Source: Gelidibacter sediminis
GTDB taxonomy: Bacteria; Bacteroidota; Bacteroidia; Flavobacteriales; Flavobacteriaceae
Direction of reading: 5' to 3'
Length of the DNA stretch: 64,000 nt
Assembly (NCBI RefSeq): GCF_004364975.1
Contig: NZ_SOBW01000008.1
Location: 928,610-992,609 of the forward strand
The notes under the pieces were generated by a model. It was not told where the DNA came from and made no database searches. It saw nothing but the letters and a program-made list of their open reading frames with translations. This document shows, piece by piece, positions 55,421 to 64,000 of this stretch. Position numbers and translations under genes: made by a program. Within the stretch, counting starts at the first letter, position 1; each line of letters opens with the position of its first letter.

Positions 55421-56845
55421 TTAGGAGATAAAAAACTCATCGGGAAACCCAATTAAATATAATTTTTCCTTTGCCCTTGTCATTGCAGTGTAAAGCCATC
55501 TCAAGTAATCTTTATCAATACCATTTGGTAAATAAGGTTGCTCCACAAACACTGTATGCCATTGACCACCTTGCGATTTATGACAGGTAATGGCATACGA
55601 GAATTTAACCTGCAAGGCATTAAAATGCTTGTTATTCTTAATTTTTAGAAATTTCTTATAGTTGGAAGATTCATCTTCGTAATCTTTTTGCACCTCCTGA
55701 TATAACCTATTTGATTCTTCATAAGGAAGTGATGGCGACTCTGCCTCTATAGTATCTAAAAGTAAAACCGTTTCAAAGGGGGACATTTTTGGATAATCGA
55801 CCATTTGCACTTTAACTTCAGCAAATCTAAAGCCGTATAATTCTTGAATACTAAAAATTTCCAAAACCTGAATAATGTCACCATTAGCAATAAATCCCGC
55901 TTCAGATGTAGGTTTTACCCAAAAATAGTTATTCTTTACCACCATCAGAAAATCGCCCACAGTAAGCTCATTTTCATTATTTAAAATGCGCTCCCTAATC
56001 TGTTTATTGTATAAATTGGCACGTTTATTACTCCTTACAATAATCGCCGTTTCTTCCTTACCCTGGTCAGAATATCCATCATTGATGGCATCCATGATTT
56101 CATAACCATCTACAAGCCTGACAATATCTGAAAAGCCTTTTAAATCAAATTTAAACGATTCATAAAACTCACCTTCCAACACGTCGCGAAGGTTGGTGGC
56201 ATTCATTAAAATTCCAGAATCTTCGGCCTGTCGCATGACTTCGTCCAATTCCGTTGAAATAACATTTTTATTGTAATTAAGATTAAGCTGAATTTGATCT
56301 AACGCCGGACTTAAATCAGATTTTACAGGTGGTAATTGTGCTTTATCCCCAATAAGTAAAAGTTTACAATTGTGACCTGAATAGACATACTGCATTAAAT
56401 CATCCAAGAGCGAACCGTTTTCAAACAATTTTGAATCAGATGGCGCATCAGGAATCATGGAAGCTTCGTCTACAATAAATATGGTGTTGCGATGTTTGTT
56501 TGGTTGCATAACAAATTTCACACCACCACCTTTATCCTTTTTAGGAAAATAAATCTTCTTATGTATGGTAAAAGCTTCCTTTCCTGAATAATTTGAAATC
56601 ACTTTTGCCGCTCTTCCGGTAGGCGCCATTAATACAGCACTCTTTTTAATATGCCATAAATTGGCTACCAACGTACCAATAATGCTTGTTTTTCCGGTAC
56701 CAGCAAATCCTTTAAGAAGATAAATTTGGTTTGTATTGGTATCAAGAACGAACTTAGAAAGCTGATCTAAGACTATATTTTGCTTTAACGTGGGTTCAAA
56801 AGGGAATTTTTGTTTTAAATGTTTATAAAAATCGGAGGCATTCAT
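55421..56845 (-). CDS. RecD/Pif1-like superfamily 1 DNA helicase
   Basis: A 474-residue helicase. Walker A is LLKGFAGTGKTSI (near residue 45), Walker B/motif II is FIVDEASMI, motif III is LLIGDKAQLPP, and the C-terminal UvrD-like part shows AITCHKSQGGQW (motif V) and YTAMTRAKEKLYLIG (motif VI). Single-subunit RecD-like helicases of this size are common in Bacteroidota, without RecBC partners. A DNA repair role is likely, substrate unknown. Confidence 0.92.
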   Translation of the reverse strand: MNASDFYKHLKQKFPFEPTLKQNIVLDQLSKFVLDTNTNQIYLLKGFAGTGKTSIIGTLVANLWHIKKSAVLMAPTGRAAKVISNYSGKEAFTIHKKIYFPKKDKGGGVKFVMQPNKHRNTIFIVDEASMIPDAPSDSKLFENGSLLDDLMQYVYSGHNCKLLLIGDKAQLPPVKSDLSPALDQIQLNLNYNKNVISTELDEVMRQAEDSGILMNATNLRDVLEGEFYESFKFDLKGFSDIVRLVDGYEIMDAINDGYSDQGKEETAIIVRSNKRANLYNKQIRERILNNENELTVGDFLMVVKNNYFWVKPTSEAGFIANGDIIQVLEIFSIQELYGFRFAEVKVQMVDYPKMSPFETVLLLDTIEAESPSLPYEESNRLYQEVQKDYEDESSNYKKFLKIKNNKHFNALQVKFSYAITCHKSQGGQWHTVFVEQPYLPNGIDKDYLRWLYTAMTRAKEKLYLIGFPDEFFIS

Positions 56846-57008
56846 ATTTCAATCGGTCATTATTCTTAAAGCGGAAAGATAAGGTTTATAAAGAATTGTT
56901 GTAACTTTATACATCGTTTTTTGAGCGTAGCCTATAATATGTCATACGTGACTATTTTTAATTTTATCATTTTTATAAGGTTTGGTTTTCGTGAATAAAA
57001 AAAAATTG

Positions 57009-57016
57009 TAGATTTG
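57009..57016 (+). promoter_or_regulatory. -7 box TAGATTTG before the 57.05 kb gene
   Basis: Exact TAnnTTTG match, 34 bp before the ATG. A TTTG at 56981-56984 could be the -33 box, though spacing (24 bp) is slightly wide. Confidence 0.5.
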
Positions 57017-57050
57017 CGTTAGACCATTTATAAAAATAAACTCACAAACT

Positions 57051-57779
57051 ATGCTAACAGTAATTCTTGCTATTGTAATTGTTATCCTTCTTACGATTGG
57101 AATCGTTTGGTTGATTGACAAATTTGTTCCTAAAAACTTTAAGCCGATTTTACATATTGTGCTCTGGGCGGCGATTGCTTTTCTAGGCTATTCTACATTT
57201 ATGTCAGTCTATGGAGAAATTGAATTTAATAAGCTCAAAGAAAAACGTTATGCGGCGGTAATTGAAAAACTGATTGACATAAGAGATTCACAAATGGCAT
57301 ACAAACAAGTAAACGGAAAATTTACCGATAACTTTGACGCTTTAGTAAGATTTATTGATACAGCTAATTATACTATCACACAACGAAGAGATTCAACCGT
57401 AGTGGATGAGGAATTAACTAAACGTTTTGGAGGTGTTACAACGACTAAAGAAATTATTATTATAGACACCTTAGGTTTTGTACCCGTTAAGGATTCATTA
57501 TTTGGCGCAGATACACGCTACAAGACCATGATGAATGTGCCTGTTGGTAAACCTGGTGCTAAGTTTACTTTAAAAGCAGGTATGTTAGACAACATTCCAG
57601 TATTTGAGGCAAGTGTAGATAAAGCCATCATCTTAGATGGCGAAGACAAAAATCTTATAGCAAAAGAAAAGCAAGTTGTTTCTGTTGACGGCGTAAACGG
57701 ACCAAAACTTATGGTAGGTTCAATGGACGAAGTTAAGACCAACGGAAACTGGCCTAAAAACTATTCAACTAGAGAATAA
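57051..57779 (+). CDS. Conserved membrane-anchored protein of unknown function
   Basis: A 242-residue protein with two N-terminal membrane helices (LTVILAIVIVILLTIGIVWLI and ILHIVLWAAIAFLGYST) followed by a soluble part with VIEKLIDIRDSQMAYKQVNGKF and many beta strands. The segment after the helices resembles the start of pilin-like or PilE-type substrate domains, but no prepilin cleavage site is evident. It is the first gene of a unit with DUF3822 and rsmD (stop to next start 1 bp). Confidence 0.82.
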   Translation: MLTVILAIVIVILLTIGIVWLIDKFVPKNFKPILHIVLWAAIAFLGYSTFMSVYGEIEFNKLKEKRYAAVIEKLIDIRDSQMAYKQVNGKFTDNFDALVRFIDTANYTITQRRDSTVVDEELTKRFGGVTTTKEIIIIDTLGFVPVKDSLFGADTRYKTMMNVPVGKPGAKFTLKAGMLDNIPVFEASVDKAIILDGEDKNLIAKEKQVVSVDGVNGPKLMVGSMDEVKTNGNWPKNYSTRE

Positions 57780-57780
57780 A

Positions 57781-58593
57781 TTGGAATCAATACACTTAAA
57801 AAAACTGTCCATTCAAATTAGTTTGAGTGGACTTTCTTTTTGTATTCTAAATACTGCTGACAAAACGGTTGACTATTTAAAGCGAATTGACTTTAAAATC
57901 AAACAGTCGCCAGAAGCTATTTTGGAACACCTTAAAAATGCTATTGCAGATGAACCGCTTTTACGCGATACTTTTGATAGCGTATTAGTGCTGTTTCAGA
58001 ATGATTTGTCCAATGTAGTCCCTCAGCAATTCTTTAATGAAGAGCATTCTTCCGATTATCTTAAGTTCAGTTCAAAAATTATAAAAACTGATTTTATTTC
58101 GCATGACACCATTGAAGTCAATAACAGTGTCAATGTGTTTGTGCCATATGTAAATATCAATAATTACATTTTTGAAGTTTACGGAGCGTTTGAATATAAA
58201 CATGCTTCAACCATCTTAATTGAACATGCATTGCAGGAGACGCAAGCTACAGAAGAGACCAAGCTGTATATAAATGTTGCGCCGGTTCATTTTGAGATGG
58301 TCGTCGTACACAACGGACAACTGCAACTTTATAATACGTTTGATTATCATACTAAAGAAGATTTTCTCTACTACATTCTTTTTGTAATTGAACAGTTAAA
58401 GTTAGATCCTGAAACACTTCTCCTTACATTATCTGGTTCTATTGAAAAAGATGATGAACTTTATAAACTATTATATACTTATATCCGATTTGTGTCGTTT
58501 GAGGAGCCATCAAAGGCCCTCTCCTTTGATCTTTTAGAATTACAGGTCTCAAAACACCAACATGCGCTTATCTTAAACAGTTTCAATTTATGA
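57781..58593 (+). CDS. DUF3822 protein
   Basis: A 270-residue protein starting at TTG 57781, 1 bp after the preceding stop. It has an ASKHA-like look (IQISLSGLSFCILN at the start, NVFVPYVNINNYIFE near residue 120, YINVAPVHFEMVVVHNGQL near residue 165), consistent with DUF3822, a family often found directly before rsmD in Bacteroidota. Function is unknown. It overlaps rsmD by 4 bp (ATGA), which indicates translational coupling. Confidence 0.88.
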   Translation: MESIHLKKLSIQISLSGLSFCILNTADKTVDYLKRIDFKIKQSPEAILEHLKNAIADEPLLRDTFDSVLVLFQNDLSNVVPQQFFNEEHSSDYLKFSSKIIKTDFISHDTIEVNNSVNVFVPYVNINNYIFEVYGAFEYKHASTILIEHALQETQATEETKLYINVAPVHFEMVVVHNGQLQLYNTFDYHTKEDFLYYILFVIEQLKLDPETLLLTLSGSIEKDDELYKLLYTYIRFVSFEEPSKALSFDLLELQVSKHQHALILNSFNL

Positions 58594-59144
58594 GAATCAT
58601 CTCAGGTCAGTATAAAGGCAGACGTATTACACCACCAAAAAAGCTTCCAGTACGCCCGACTACCGATATGGCCAAAGAAGCGCTTTTTAATATCTTAAAT
58701 AACAATTTTTATTTTGATGAGATTTCTGTACTCGATTTGTTTGCCGGTACCGGCAGCATCAGTTACGAATTTGCGTCTAGAGGTACTGAGACCATTACTT
58801 CTGTAGATGAAGATTTTGGATGTATTAAATTCATCAACAAGACAGCTGAAGAATTTGAAATGAACATTCAAACGGTCAAGAGTGATGTCTTCAAATTTTT
58901 GGAAAGTACTAAAATGCAAGCGACAGTTATTTTTGCCGATCCGCCTTACGCATTCAGTTTAGAGCAATTTGCAAGAATACCGGAATTGGTTTTTGAAAAT
59001 AACCTTTTGGAAGACGACGGTATTTTAATTGTCGAAAGTGCTAAACAAATGGACCTATCGGGGCTTCCTTTCTTTAGTTACTCCAAAAATTATGGCAGTA
59101 GCTTATTTAGTTATTTTGAAAGACCGAAATTGTCTGTTAGTTGA
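58590..59144 (+). CDS. rsmD: 16S rRNA (guanine966-N2)-methyltransferase
   Basis: A 184-residue SAM-dependent methyltransferase. RIISGQYKGRRI and RPTTDMAKEALFNIL are N-terminal RsmD hallmarks, VLDLFAGTGSISYE is the SAM-binding motif I, and ADPPYAF is the catalytic DPPY motif. It modifies G966 in 16S rRNA. It overlaps DUF3822 by 4 bp and is convergent with rnpB. Confidence 0.95.
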   Translation: MRIISGQYKGRRITPPKKLPVRPTTDMAKEALFNILNNNFYFDEISVLDLFAGTGSISYEFASRGTETITSVDEDFGCIKFINKTAEEFEMNIQTVKSDVFKFLESTKMQATVIFADPPYAFSLEQFARIPELVFENNLLEDDGILIVESAKQMDLSGLPFFSYSKNYGSSLFSYFERPKLSVS

Positions 59145-59189
59145 TCTTGCAAAATTATCAAACTAGCATTACATAAGTATAACAAACAA

Positions 59190-59215
59190 AAGCCCTTTGG
59201 AGATTCCAAGGGCTT
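59190..59215 (-). terminator. Terminator of rnpB
   Basis: AAGCCCTTTGG/CCAAGGGCTT stem around AGATT, with a T-rich tail on the minus strand. Confidence 0.75.
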
Positions 59216-59223
59216 GTATGTTT

Positions 59224-59578
59224 AAGTAAATCTATAAGCCGAATTCTGTATCACCTCTAAAAGTGACCCTTATCATTTATCTGCGTGTACTGTTACCAGC
59301 ACACTTTAGCTGTCTACCCTCCAACAATTGAGCGTGCCGCCCTCTCGCCTGTCACCATCTGTTAAAAACAAACAGCAAACAAGCAGCGTTGGTATACATG
59401 ACATTGCACCACATAGAGTTTACCTGGTTTCACTACAGCATGACCTGTACATACTTTCTGTTGCACTTTTCCTGATCTCACGACCGATGGCCATTAACCA
59501 TTATGTTGCACTACGGTGTTCGGACTTTCCTCCAAATGCTCAACCAAGTTGAACCGTCAGCGATAAGGCGATTTACTT
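59224..59578 (-). ncRNA. rnpB: RNase P RNA
   Basis: On the minus strand the ends pair as AAGTAAATC/GATTTACTT (P1). GAGGAAAGTCCG near the 5' end and ACAGAATTCGGCTTAT at the 3' end are the universally conserved P4-region sequences of type A RNase P RNA. The length (about 355 nt) is normal. TAACTTTG, a -7 box, ends 6 bp before the 5' end, which fixes the start. Small open frames here are noise. Confidence 0.95.
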
Positions 59579-59583
59579 GAGGC

Positions 59584-59591
59584 CAAAGTTA
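59584..59591 (-). promoter_or_regulatory. -7 box TAACTTTG of rnpB
   Basis: Exact TAnnTTTG match on the minus strand, 5 bp before the RNA 5' end. Confidence 0.7.
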
Positions 59592-59760
59592 GCTTAAAGT
59601 TTTAACTGCTTAAAATTATTTAAGACCTAAAATTATCCCAATAAAAATTACCTCAAAAAAAGTTCCAAATGAGGTCGTAGTTCATAAATCTACTCACAAT
59701 TTTTGTTAATAACTAATACTAAAAACGGTTGTTGTAGCTGCTTATTTCGAACTGATTTTA

Positions 59761-59768
59761 TAACTTTG
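59761..59768 (+). promoter_or_regulatory. -7 box TAACTTTG of dnaX
   Basis: Exact TAnnTTTG match, 49 bp before the ATG at 59817. Confidence 0.5.
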
Positions 59769-59816
59769 TTACTTCTAGGCTGACATCTATTGTGCAGCAT
59801 ATTTAGAGAATTATCA

Positions 59817-61547
59817 ATGGAACATTTTATCGTATCGGCTCGCAAGTATAGACCTCAGACATTTAAGGATGTTGTGGGTCAGCAGGCTATTACTAATACC
59901 TTATTAAATGCCATTGAACATAATCATTTAGCTCAGGCTCTACTCTTTACTGGACCTCGGGGCGTTGGTAAAACCACCTGTGCCCGTATTTTAGCTAAAA
60001 TGATTAATAGTGATGGTACTGAACAGGAAGACGAAGATTTTGCATTTAATATTTTTGAATTGGATGCAGCCTCTAACAACTCTGTTGATGATATCAGAAA
60101 TTTAACGGATCAGGTTCGGATTCCACCACAGGTTGGAAAATACAAAGTCTATATTATTGACGAGGTCCACATGCTTTCCCAGGCTGCATTTAATGCGTTT
60201 TTGAAAACTTTGGAAGAACCCCCAAAACATTGTATATTTATTTTAGCCACCACAGAAAAGCACAAAATCATTCCAACAATTTTGTCGCGTTGCCAAATAT
60301 TCGACTTTAAACGCATCACTGTTAAGGACGCCAAGAACTATCTCAAATACATAGCAGAAGAACAAGGTATTGACGCTGAAGATGATGCGCTTCATATCAT
60401 AGCTCAGAAAGCAGATGGTGCCATGCGCGATGCGCTTTCCATTTTTGATAGAGTGGTCAGTTTTTCTGGAAAGAACCTAACCCGCCACGCGGTTACTGAG
60501 AACTTAAACGTTCTAGATTATGAAACCTATTTTACAAGCACTGATCTGATATTAGATAATAAAATTCCTGAATTGCTCATTCAGTTTAATGAAACCTTAT
60601 CGAAAGGATTTGATGGGCATCATTATATTGCAGGTCTGGCATCGCACTTTAGAGATTTAATGGTTTGTAAAAATGAGCACACCATCGAACTTCTTGAAGT
60701 TGGGGAAGATACCAAGCTCAAATATATAGAACAGTCCAGAAAGGCCAGTTATGAATTCCTAATGAAGGGCATAGAATTGGCCAACGACTGTGATCTAAAA
60801 TTTAAAAACAGTAAGAATCAACGCTTACTTGTTGAACTGACCTTAATGCAGCTTGCCTCTATCACTTTTGATGGAGAAAAAAAAAATAGCAAACATTACA
60901 TAATACCGGCCTCCTATTTTAAGGGCAAAGGTATAAAACCCGTGCCAGTTACTCTTCCTAAAAAAGAGGCCGTAGTTACTAATACTGTGGCTGAACCCGT
61001 GCGATCAACACCAGAATCTAAGCAAAATCAACCGCATAGCCCATATGCTCAACAAGCAGTCAAAAAGATTGATTTAAAACTTGATAACAAGCGCACTTCG
61101 GGATTGTCACTTAAAAGTATCAAGGCTAAGAAGGAACATCTTATTAAACAAATGGAGGTGGTCATTGATCCTAATGATTTACCTACTGAAGATTTTTCTC
61201 AGGAAGCTTTTAACAAGGCTTGGTCCGCATACATTAGCGCTTTAAATCGAAAAGGCGAAAAAATAATGGTGTCTATGCTAGAAATGAGTAAGCCAGTATT
61301 AAAAGGAACTACTATCCATGTAGAATTTCCAAATGAATCTCTGAAAATAGAATTGGAGCGCGCTCAATTTCCTTTAATGGAACATCTCAGAAAAACACTT
61401 CGTAATTTTAATTTATCTTTAGAGATTGAGGTGAATGAAGAAATATCTAAAAAATATGCCTTTACACCAATTGAAAAATACGAAAAATTGAAGGAGAAAA
61501 ATCCGAATATTGAACTTCTAAAAAAGACCTTCGGATTAGATTTATAA
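59817..61547 (+). CDS. dnaX: DNA polymerase III subunits gamma and tau
   Basis: A 576-residue clamp-loader ATPase. The start is ATG 59817; the TTG at 59790 gives only a poor nine-residue extension. GPRGVGKTTCAR is Walker A, YIIDEVHML is Walker B, LATTEKHKIIPTILSRC gives the SRC sensor motif. The usual four-Cys zinc module between the Walker motifs is absent, replaced by an acidic stretch, as I recall in flavobacteria. Domain III ends near residue 352. A run of ten A at 60877-60886 follows, with a TAG in the -1 frame, so a short gamma-like product of 357 residues is possible beside the full tau. Confidence 0.95.
   Translation: MEHFIVSARKYRPQTFKDVVGQQAITNTLLNAIEHNHLAQALLFTGPRGVGKTTCARILAKMINSDGTEQEDEDFAFNIFELDAASNNSVDDIRNLTDQVRIPPQVGKYKVYIIDEVHMLSQAAFNAFLKTLEEPPKHCIFILATTEKHKIIPTILSRCQIFDFKRITVKDAKNYLKYIAEEQGIDAEDDALHIIAQKADGAMRDALSIFDRVVSFSGKNLTRHAVTENLNVLDYETYFTSTDLILDNKIPELLIQFNETLSKGFDGHHYIAGLASHFRDLMVCKNEHTIELLEVGEDTKLKYIEQSRKASYEFLMKGIELANDCDLKFKNSKNQRLLVELTLMQLASITFDGEKKNSKHYIIPASYFKGKGIKPVPVTLPKKEAVVTNTVAEPVRSTPESKQNQPHSPYAQQAVKKIDLKLDNKRTSGLSLKSIKAKKEHLIKQMEVVIDPNDLPTEDFSQEAFNKAWSAYISALNRKGEKIMVSMLEMSKPVLKGTTIHVEFPNESLKIELERAQFPLMEHLRKTLRNFNLSLEIEVNEEISKKYAFTPIEKYEKLKEKNPNIELLKKTFGLDL
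60876..60889 (+). promoter_or_regulatory. Candidate slippage site in dnaX
   Basis: The 0-frame reads GAA AAA AAA AAT AGC. The run of ten A contains A-AAA-AAA in the 0-frame register, and a -1 shift reads AAA TAG. Transcript slippage adding one A gives the same stop. The site falls right after domain III. Confidence 0.6.
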
Positions 61548-61596
61548 AATTATTATTATATTCTACATCGTATATAGTTGTTTAAAGAACCACAGC

Positions 61597-62157
61597 ATGA
61601 AAAATTTATTAGGTATTTTCGTCGTAATTGCCGCTATTTGTTTTAACTGCGATGGCCGGCAAACTAAAAGAGAGGCCTTTGTAAAGGCTGTGGCTGAATA
61701 TAATTTAAACACCACACCTCTGCCCGCTGTAATTTTTAGCCCTGATCGCAATGTAGAGATTGTTACGGATACTTTGATTGCAAATAGCCTAAATGTACGT
61801 ATTAGAAATTATTCTTTAATGGATGCCCAAATTGTGGTATCTCGTACAGAAATGAATAACTCAAGCCAAATACAATACCAACGCATATTTGAATCTGAAA
61901 TCACAATTACCAAAGCATCAAAATCAATTTTAAGCACTCATATCTCTGCTAAGCAATTTAAAGGATGGAGCACGGATCCCTTTTGGAAGGATGCCACATT
62001 GCAGCATACTTGGGTCAATCAAGAATTATCCAGCGCTGATGCTATTACGTTAGAGATATCGTTTATCAACCCTAATACCAAAGGGTATAAATTATATCGA
62101 ATGTATATAGATACTCATGGCAAACAAGCTTTGCATTTAATTGAAGAACACAGTTAA
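61597..62157 (+). CDS. Small secreted lipoprotein-like protein of unknown function
   Basis: A 186-residue protein with an N-terminal hydrophobic stretch (LLGIFVVIAAICFNC) whose Cys18 may be lipidated. The rest is beta-rich, with LNVRIRNYSLMDAQIVV and ITLEISFINPN, and no catalytic motif is visible. It follows dnaX by 49 bp on the same strand and precedes miaE, without a clear functional tie. Confidence 0.78.
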   Translation: MKNLLGIFVVIAAICFNCDGRQTKREAFVKAVAEYNLNTTPLPAVIFSPDRNVEIVTDTLIANSLNVRIRNYSLMDAQIVVSRTEMNNSSQIQYQRIFESEITITKASKSILSTHISAKQFKGWSTDPFWKDATLQHTWVNQELSSADAITLEISFINPNTKGYKLYRMYIDTHGKQALHLIEEHS

Positions 62158-62227
62158 TTACTAACCTTTTTAAACACTCCCAAAGGCCACCGTTATAAAA
62201 TGGGTGACTTTAAAATGATACAACATT

Positions 62228-62809
62228 ATGCTCGGACTAAAATTACCCACTGATCCACGTTGGGTCAACATTGTTGAAAAAAATATTGAAGACATTTTAA
62301 CAGACCATGCTTACTGTGAACAAAAAGCGACTAGTACTGCCATATCATTAATTGTTAGTTTTCCAGAATATACTGAACTGGTGCAAGAAATGGTAGCTTT
62401 GGTTAAAGAGGAAATTAGCCACTTTAAAATGGTACACGATAAAATACTTGAAAACGGATGGACGCTTGGTCGCGATCGTAAAGACGAGTATGTTTTACAA
62501 TTGATTACATTTTTTCCTAAAGGCGGCAGCAGGACCACACAATTGGTACACCGGTTACTTTATGCGGCCTTAATTGAAGCGAGAAGTTGCGAACGTTTCC
62601 GTTTGTTATCTGAAGAATTGGAAGATAAGGAGTTGGCCGAATTTTATCGCAGGTTAATGGTGAGCGAAGCCAATCATTATACCATGTTTTTAGGATTTGC
62701 CAGACAGTATGGAGACCGTAAGGAAGTCGATAAAAAATGGAATGATCTATTAGAGTTTGAAGCTGAAATCATGAAAAACTTGAGTAAAAGTGAAACGATT
62801 CATGGATAG
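62228..62809 (+). CDS. miaE: tRNA-(ms2io6A) hydroxylase
   Basis: A 193-residue diiron protein with a ferritin-like four-helix fold. EISHFKMVHDKI (ExxH), EARSCERF and SEANHYTMF (ExxH) are the expected iron-ligand motifs, and LPTDPRWV with EDILTDHAYCEQKA opens the family pattern. MiaE hydroxylates the isopentenyl group of ms2i6A37 in tRNA. It stands alone with its own terminator. Confidence 0.93.
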   Translation: MLGLKLPTDPRWVNIVEKNIEDILTDHAYCEQKATSTAISLIVSFPEYTELVQEMVALVKEEISHFKMVHDKILENGWTLGRDRKDEYVLQLITFFPKGGSRTTQLVHRLLYAALIEARSCERFRLLSEELEDKELAEFYRRLMVSEANHYTMFLGFARQYGDRKEVDKKWNDLLEFEAEIMKNLSKSETIHG

Positions 62810-62836
62810 GAATCCTGAACTTTAAATTCTAAGTAT

Positions 62837-62869
62837 AAAAAAAGCTCCAGTCAATGTGGAGCTTTTTTT
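62837..62869. terminator. Bidirectional terminator between miaE and the barrel gene
   Basis: AAAAAAAGCTCCA/TGGAGCTTTTTTT perfect stem with GTCAATG loop in a convergent gap. Confidence 0.9.
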
Positions 62870-62886
62870 GTTTGGAATAATAAACA

Positions 62887-63414
62887 TTAGAGCCTATACG
62901 TTACTCCAAATTGCATAACACCTTGCGTTGCTTCAAGGTTTATATCATCATTAAATACATTGGTGATTCCGTATAAATAACGGAAGTCAATTCCAAATTC
63001 GTCAGTGAGCATATATTCAGCAAACCCAACACCTGAGAATGCAAAATTTTTAAAACCATCATCATGTTTATGCACTTTTAGTCCTACCTGCGGTCCAACG
63101 CCAAGTTTCAATCCACCAACGATATTGTAGTTTAAAATGACTGGTAAATTTAAGTAGTCAGTTTTAAAATTTTGAAGATTTGCACCCTCTGGAGAATATT
63201 GCAATTCAGTCATTACCGCCAAGGTTTCAGTCAATCCAAAATCTACGAAAGCTCCAAAAACGAAGCCATTTCTATGCGGATTGGACATGATGCCGTCTTC
63301 TTTATAATCCATATTAGAAACGTTGGTACCAAAATGAACACCATATTTAATGTCTTGTGAAAATGTATAGGTAGATAAACCTATAACCAATACTAATGTG
63401 TATAATTTTTTCAT
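62887..63414 (-). CDS. Outer-membrane beta-barrel protein
   Basis: A 175-residue protein with a signal peptide (KKLYTLVLVIGLSTYTFSQ) and alternating strands such as IKYGVHFGTNVSNMDY, FGAFVDFGLTETLAVMTELQYS and KLGVGPQVGLKV, ending MQFGVTYRL with the terminal aromatic/hydrophobic pattern of barrels inserted by BamA. It is a small porin-like protein of the eight-stranded type. Ligand and function are unknown. Confidence 0.88.
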   Translation of the reverse strand: MKKLYTLVLVIGLSTYTFSQDIKYGVHFGTNVSNMDYKEDGIMSNPHRNGFVFGAFVDFGLTETLAVMTELQYSPEGANLQNFKTDYLNLPVILNYNIVGGLKLGVGPQVGLKVHKHDDGFKNFAFSGVGFAEYMLTDEFGIDFRYLYGITNVFNDDINLEATQGVMQFGVTYRL

Positions 63415-63507
63415 AATATTTGATTTGAGGATGCGAATATAACTCGAAAACCAGTACGTTTTTTAATTATTAGATGTGTTACAGAGAAAAGAAGTCAAAA
63501 GGTTATG

Positions 63508-64000
63508 TCAAACAATATTGACGCTAGAAACTGCACCAAAATAAACGCTTTTAATAATGCCATCAGAAAGTCCGATTTTTGGCACATAGATATACTTGGC
63601 ATCACTCCATTTCATAGCACTTAGATAGATTCGTGTTGCGGGTATGATCACATCAGCCCGATCCTGATTTAAATCCAATTCTGTAATACGCTCTTCATAA
63701 CTGTAGGTTTGCAACATGTTATAATACGAGGTCAAATAGAAATATGTAAGAGGCTTCCCTAAAGGTTTTCCAGAAATTTTAAAGATTTTGTTGATATTTC
63801 CTCCAGATCCCAAGAGGTCAATTTTTTCAAAATCTTTGGTATTTTGCTTAATCCAAGCCTCCAGCTCTAACCAAGCTTCCTTCTGTACAATGTCATTTAG
63901 CAACCGTACCGTTCCTATTTTAAAAGATTTTGAAGCAGTTGTTATTCCTTGATGAATAACAGAGAATTCGGAACTTCCTCCACCAACATCCACGTATAAA
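63508..64000 (-). CDS. Ppx/GppA-type exopolyphosphatase (5' end beyond the window)
   Basis: The frame enters from the right edge as LYVDVGGGSSEFSVI, which is the second phosphate-binding motif of the Ppx/GppA phosphatase family, and ends at 63508. GTVRLL and LLGSGGNINKI are further family signatures. Roughly 164 C-terminal codons are present of about 300. The family hydrolyses polyphosphate or pppGpp. It is divergent from nothing visible; its start lies outside. Confidence 0.9.
   Translation of the reverse strand, partial: LYVDVGGGSSEFSVIHQGITTASKSFKIGTVRLLNDIVQKEAWLELEAWIKQNTKDFEKIDLLGSGGNINKIFKISGKPLGKPLTYFYLTSYYNMLQTYSYEERITELDLNQDRADVIIPATRIYLSAMKWSDAKYIYVPKIGLSDGIIKSVYFGAVSSVNIV

Noticed and set aside
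59328-59552. A 74-codon open frame on the plus strand
   Set aside because: It lies inside rnpB, whose P1 ends and conserved P4 sequences are clear.

Overview
The window looks like chromosome of a marine-type member of the Flavobacteriaceae (Bacteroidota). The signs are AT-rich DNA, several -7 boxes of the Bacteroidetes TAnnTTTG type, a zinc-finger-free DnaX as I recall it from flavobacteria, a PgpH-type HD phosphodiesterase, DUF3822 next to rsmD, ClpC, a TlpA-like lipoprotein and a two-component propeller sensor. Most of it is core housekeeping DNA. No prophage, transposase, CRISPR array or secretion system is visible.

Layout: 1-4.3 kb (minus) holds the ligase-associated repair operon (exonuclease, ATP-dependent ligase, Lhr-type helicase running off the left edge). 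4.4-7.6 kb carries a flavin/pyridoxamine-oxidase-like stress protein, ferritin, a zinc peptidase, tRNA-Arg and a 2H phosphoesterase. 7.7-11.1 kb is pta-ackA. 11.3-17.1 kb is an accessory minus-strand cluster (zinc alcohol dehydrogenase, EthD-like, a broken lipoprotein-RidA gene, an unknown secreted protein, a double NTF2-like protein, an SDR). It diverges from a large sensor kinase and its NarL/LuxR response regulator (17.2-21.0 kb). 21.0-21.6 kb has a partial 180-bp duplication that ends in a tRNA-Pro relic, then tRNA-Pro and tRNA-Ser. 21.7-33.1 kb: pgpH, thiolase, an NlpC/P60-like protein lacking its catalytic Cys, a TPR protein, gyrA, clpC and a small STAS-like gene.

33.2-36.2 kb is the strangest part. 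Two arrays of a ~131-bp structured repeat (about ten units) flank one metzincin-like lipoprotein gene. Each unit has inverted-repeat ends and carries terminator-like hairpins facing both ways. 36.2-40.5 kb: hutH, a TlpA-like lipoprotein and nnr. 40.6-45.8 kb: thrABC, preceded by a previously unlisted 30-codon Thr/Ile-rich leader ORF. 45.8-51.2 kb: an NAD(P)-binding protein, a 50-residue membrane protein, gcvT, glsA, an epimerase-like protein, pterin dehydratase and yebC. 51.6-56.8 kb (minus): a kdsB-HAD-KdnB-like-acyltransferase operon, a DUF4126 protein and a RecD-like helicase. 57.0-64.0 kb: DUF3822-rsmD, rnpB, dnaX (with an A10 slippage site that would give a short gamma form), a small lipoprotein, miaE, an outer-membrane barrel and the start of a Ppx/GppA gene.

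The best candidates for something undescribed are the paired repeat arrays, the thr leader peptide, the dnaX slippage site, and the accessory oxidoreductase cluster with its dedicated regulator and palindromic sites. All functional statements come from reading motifs by eye; no database search was run.
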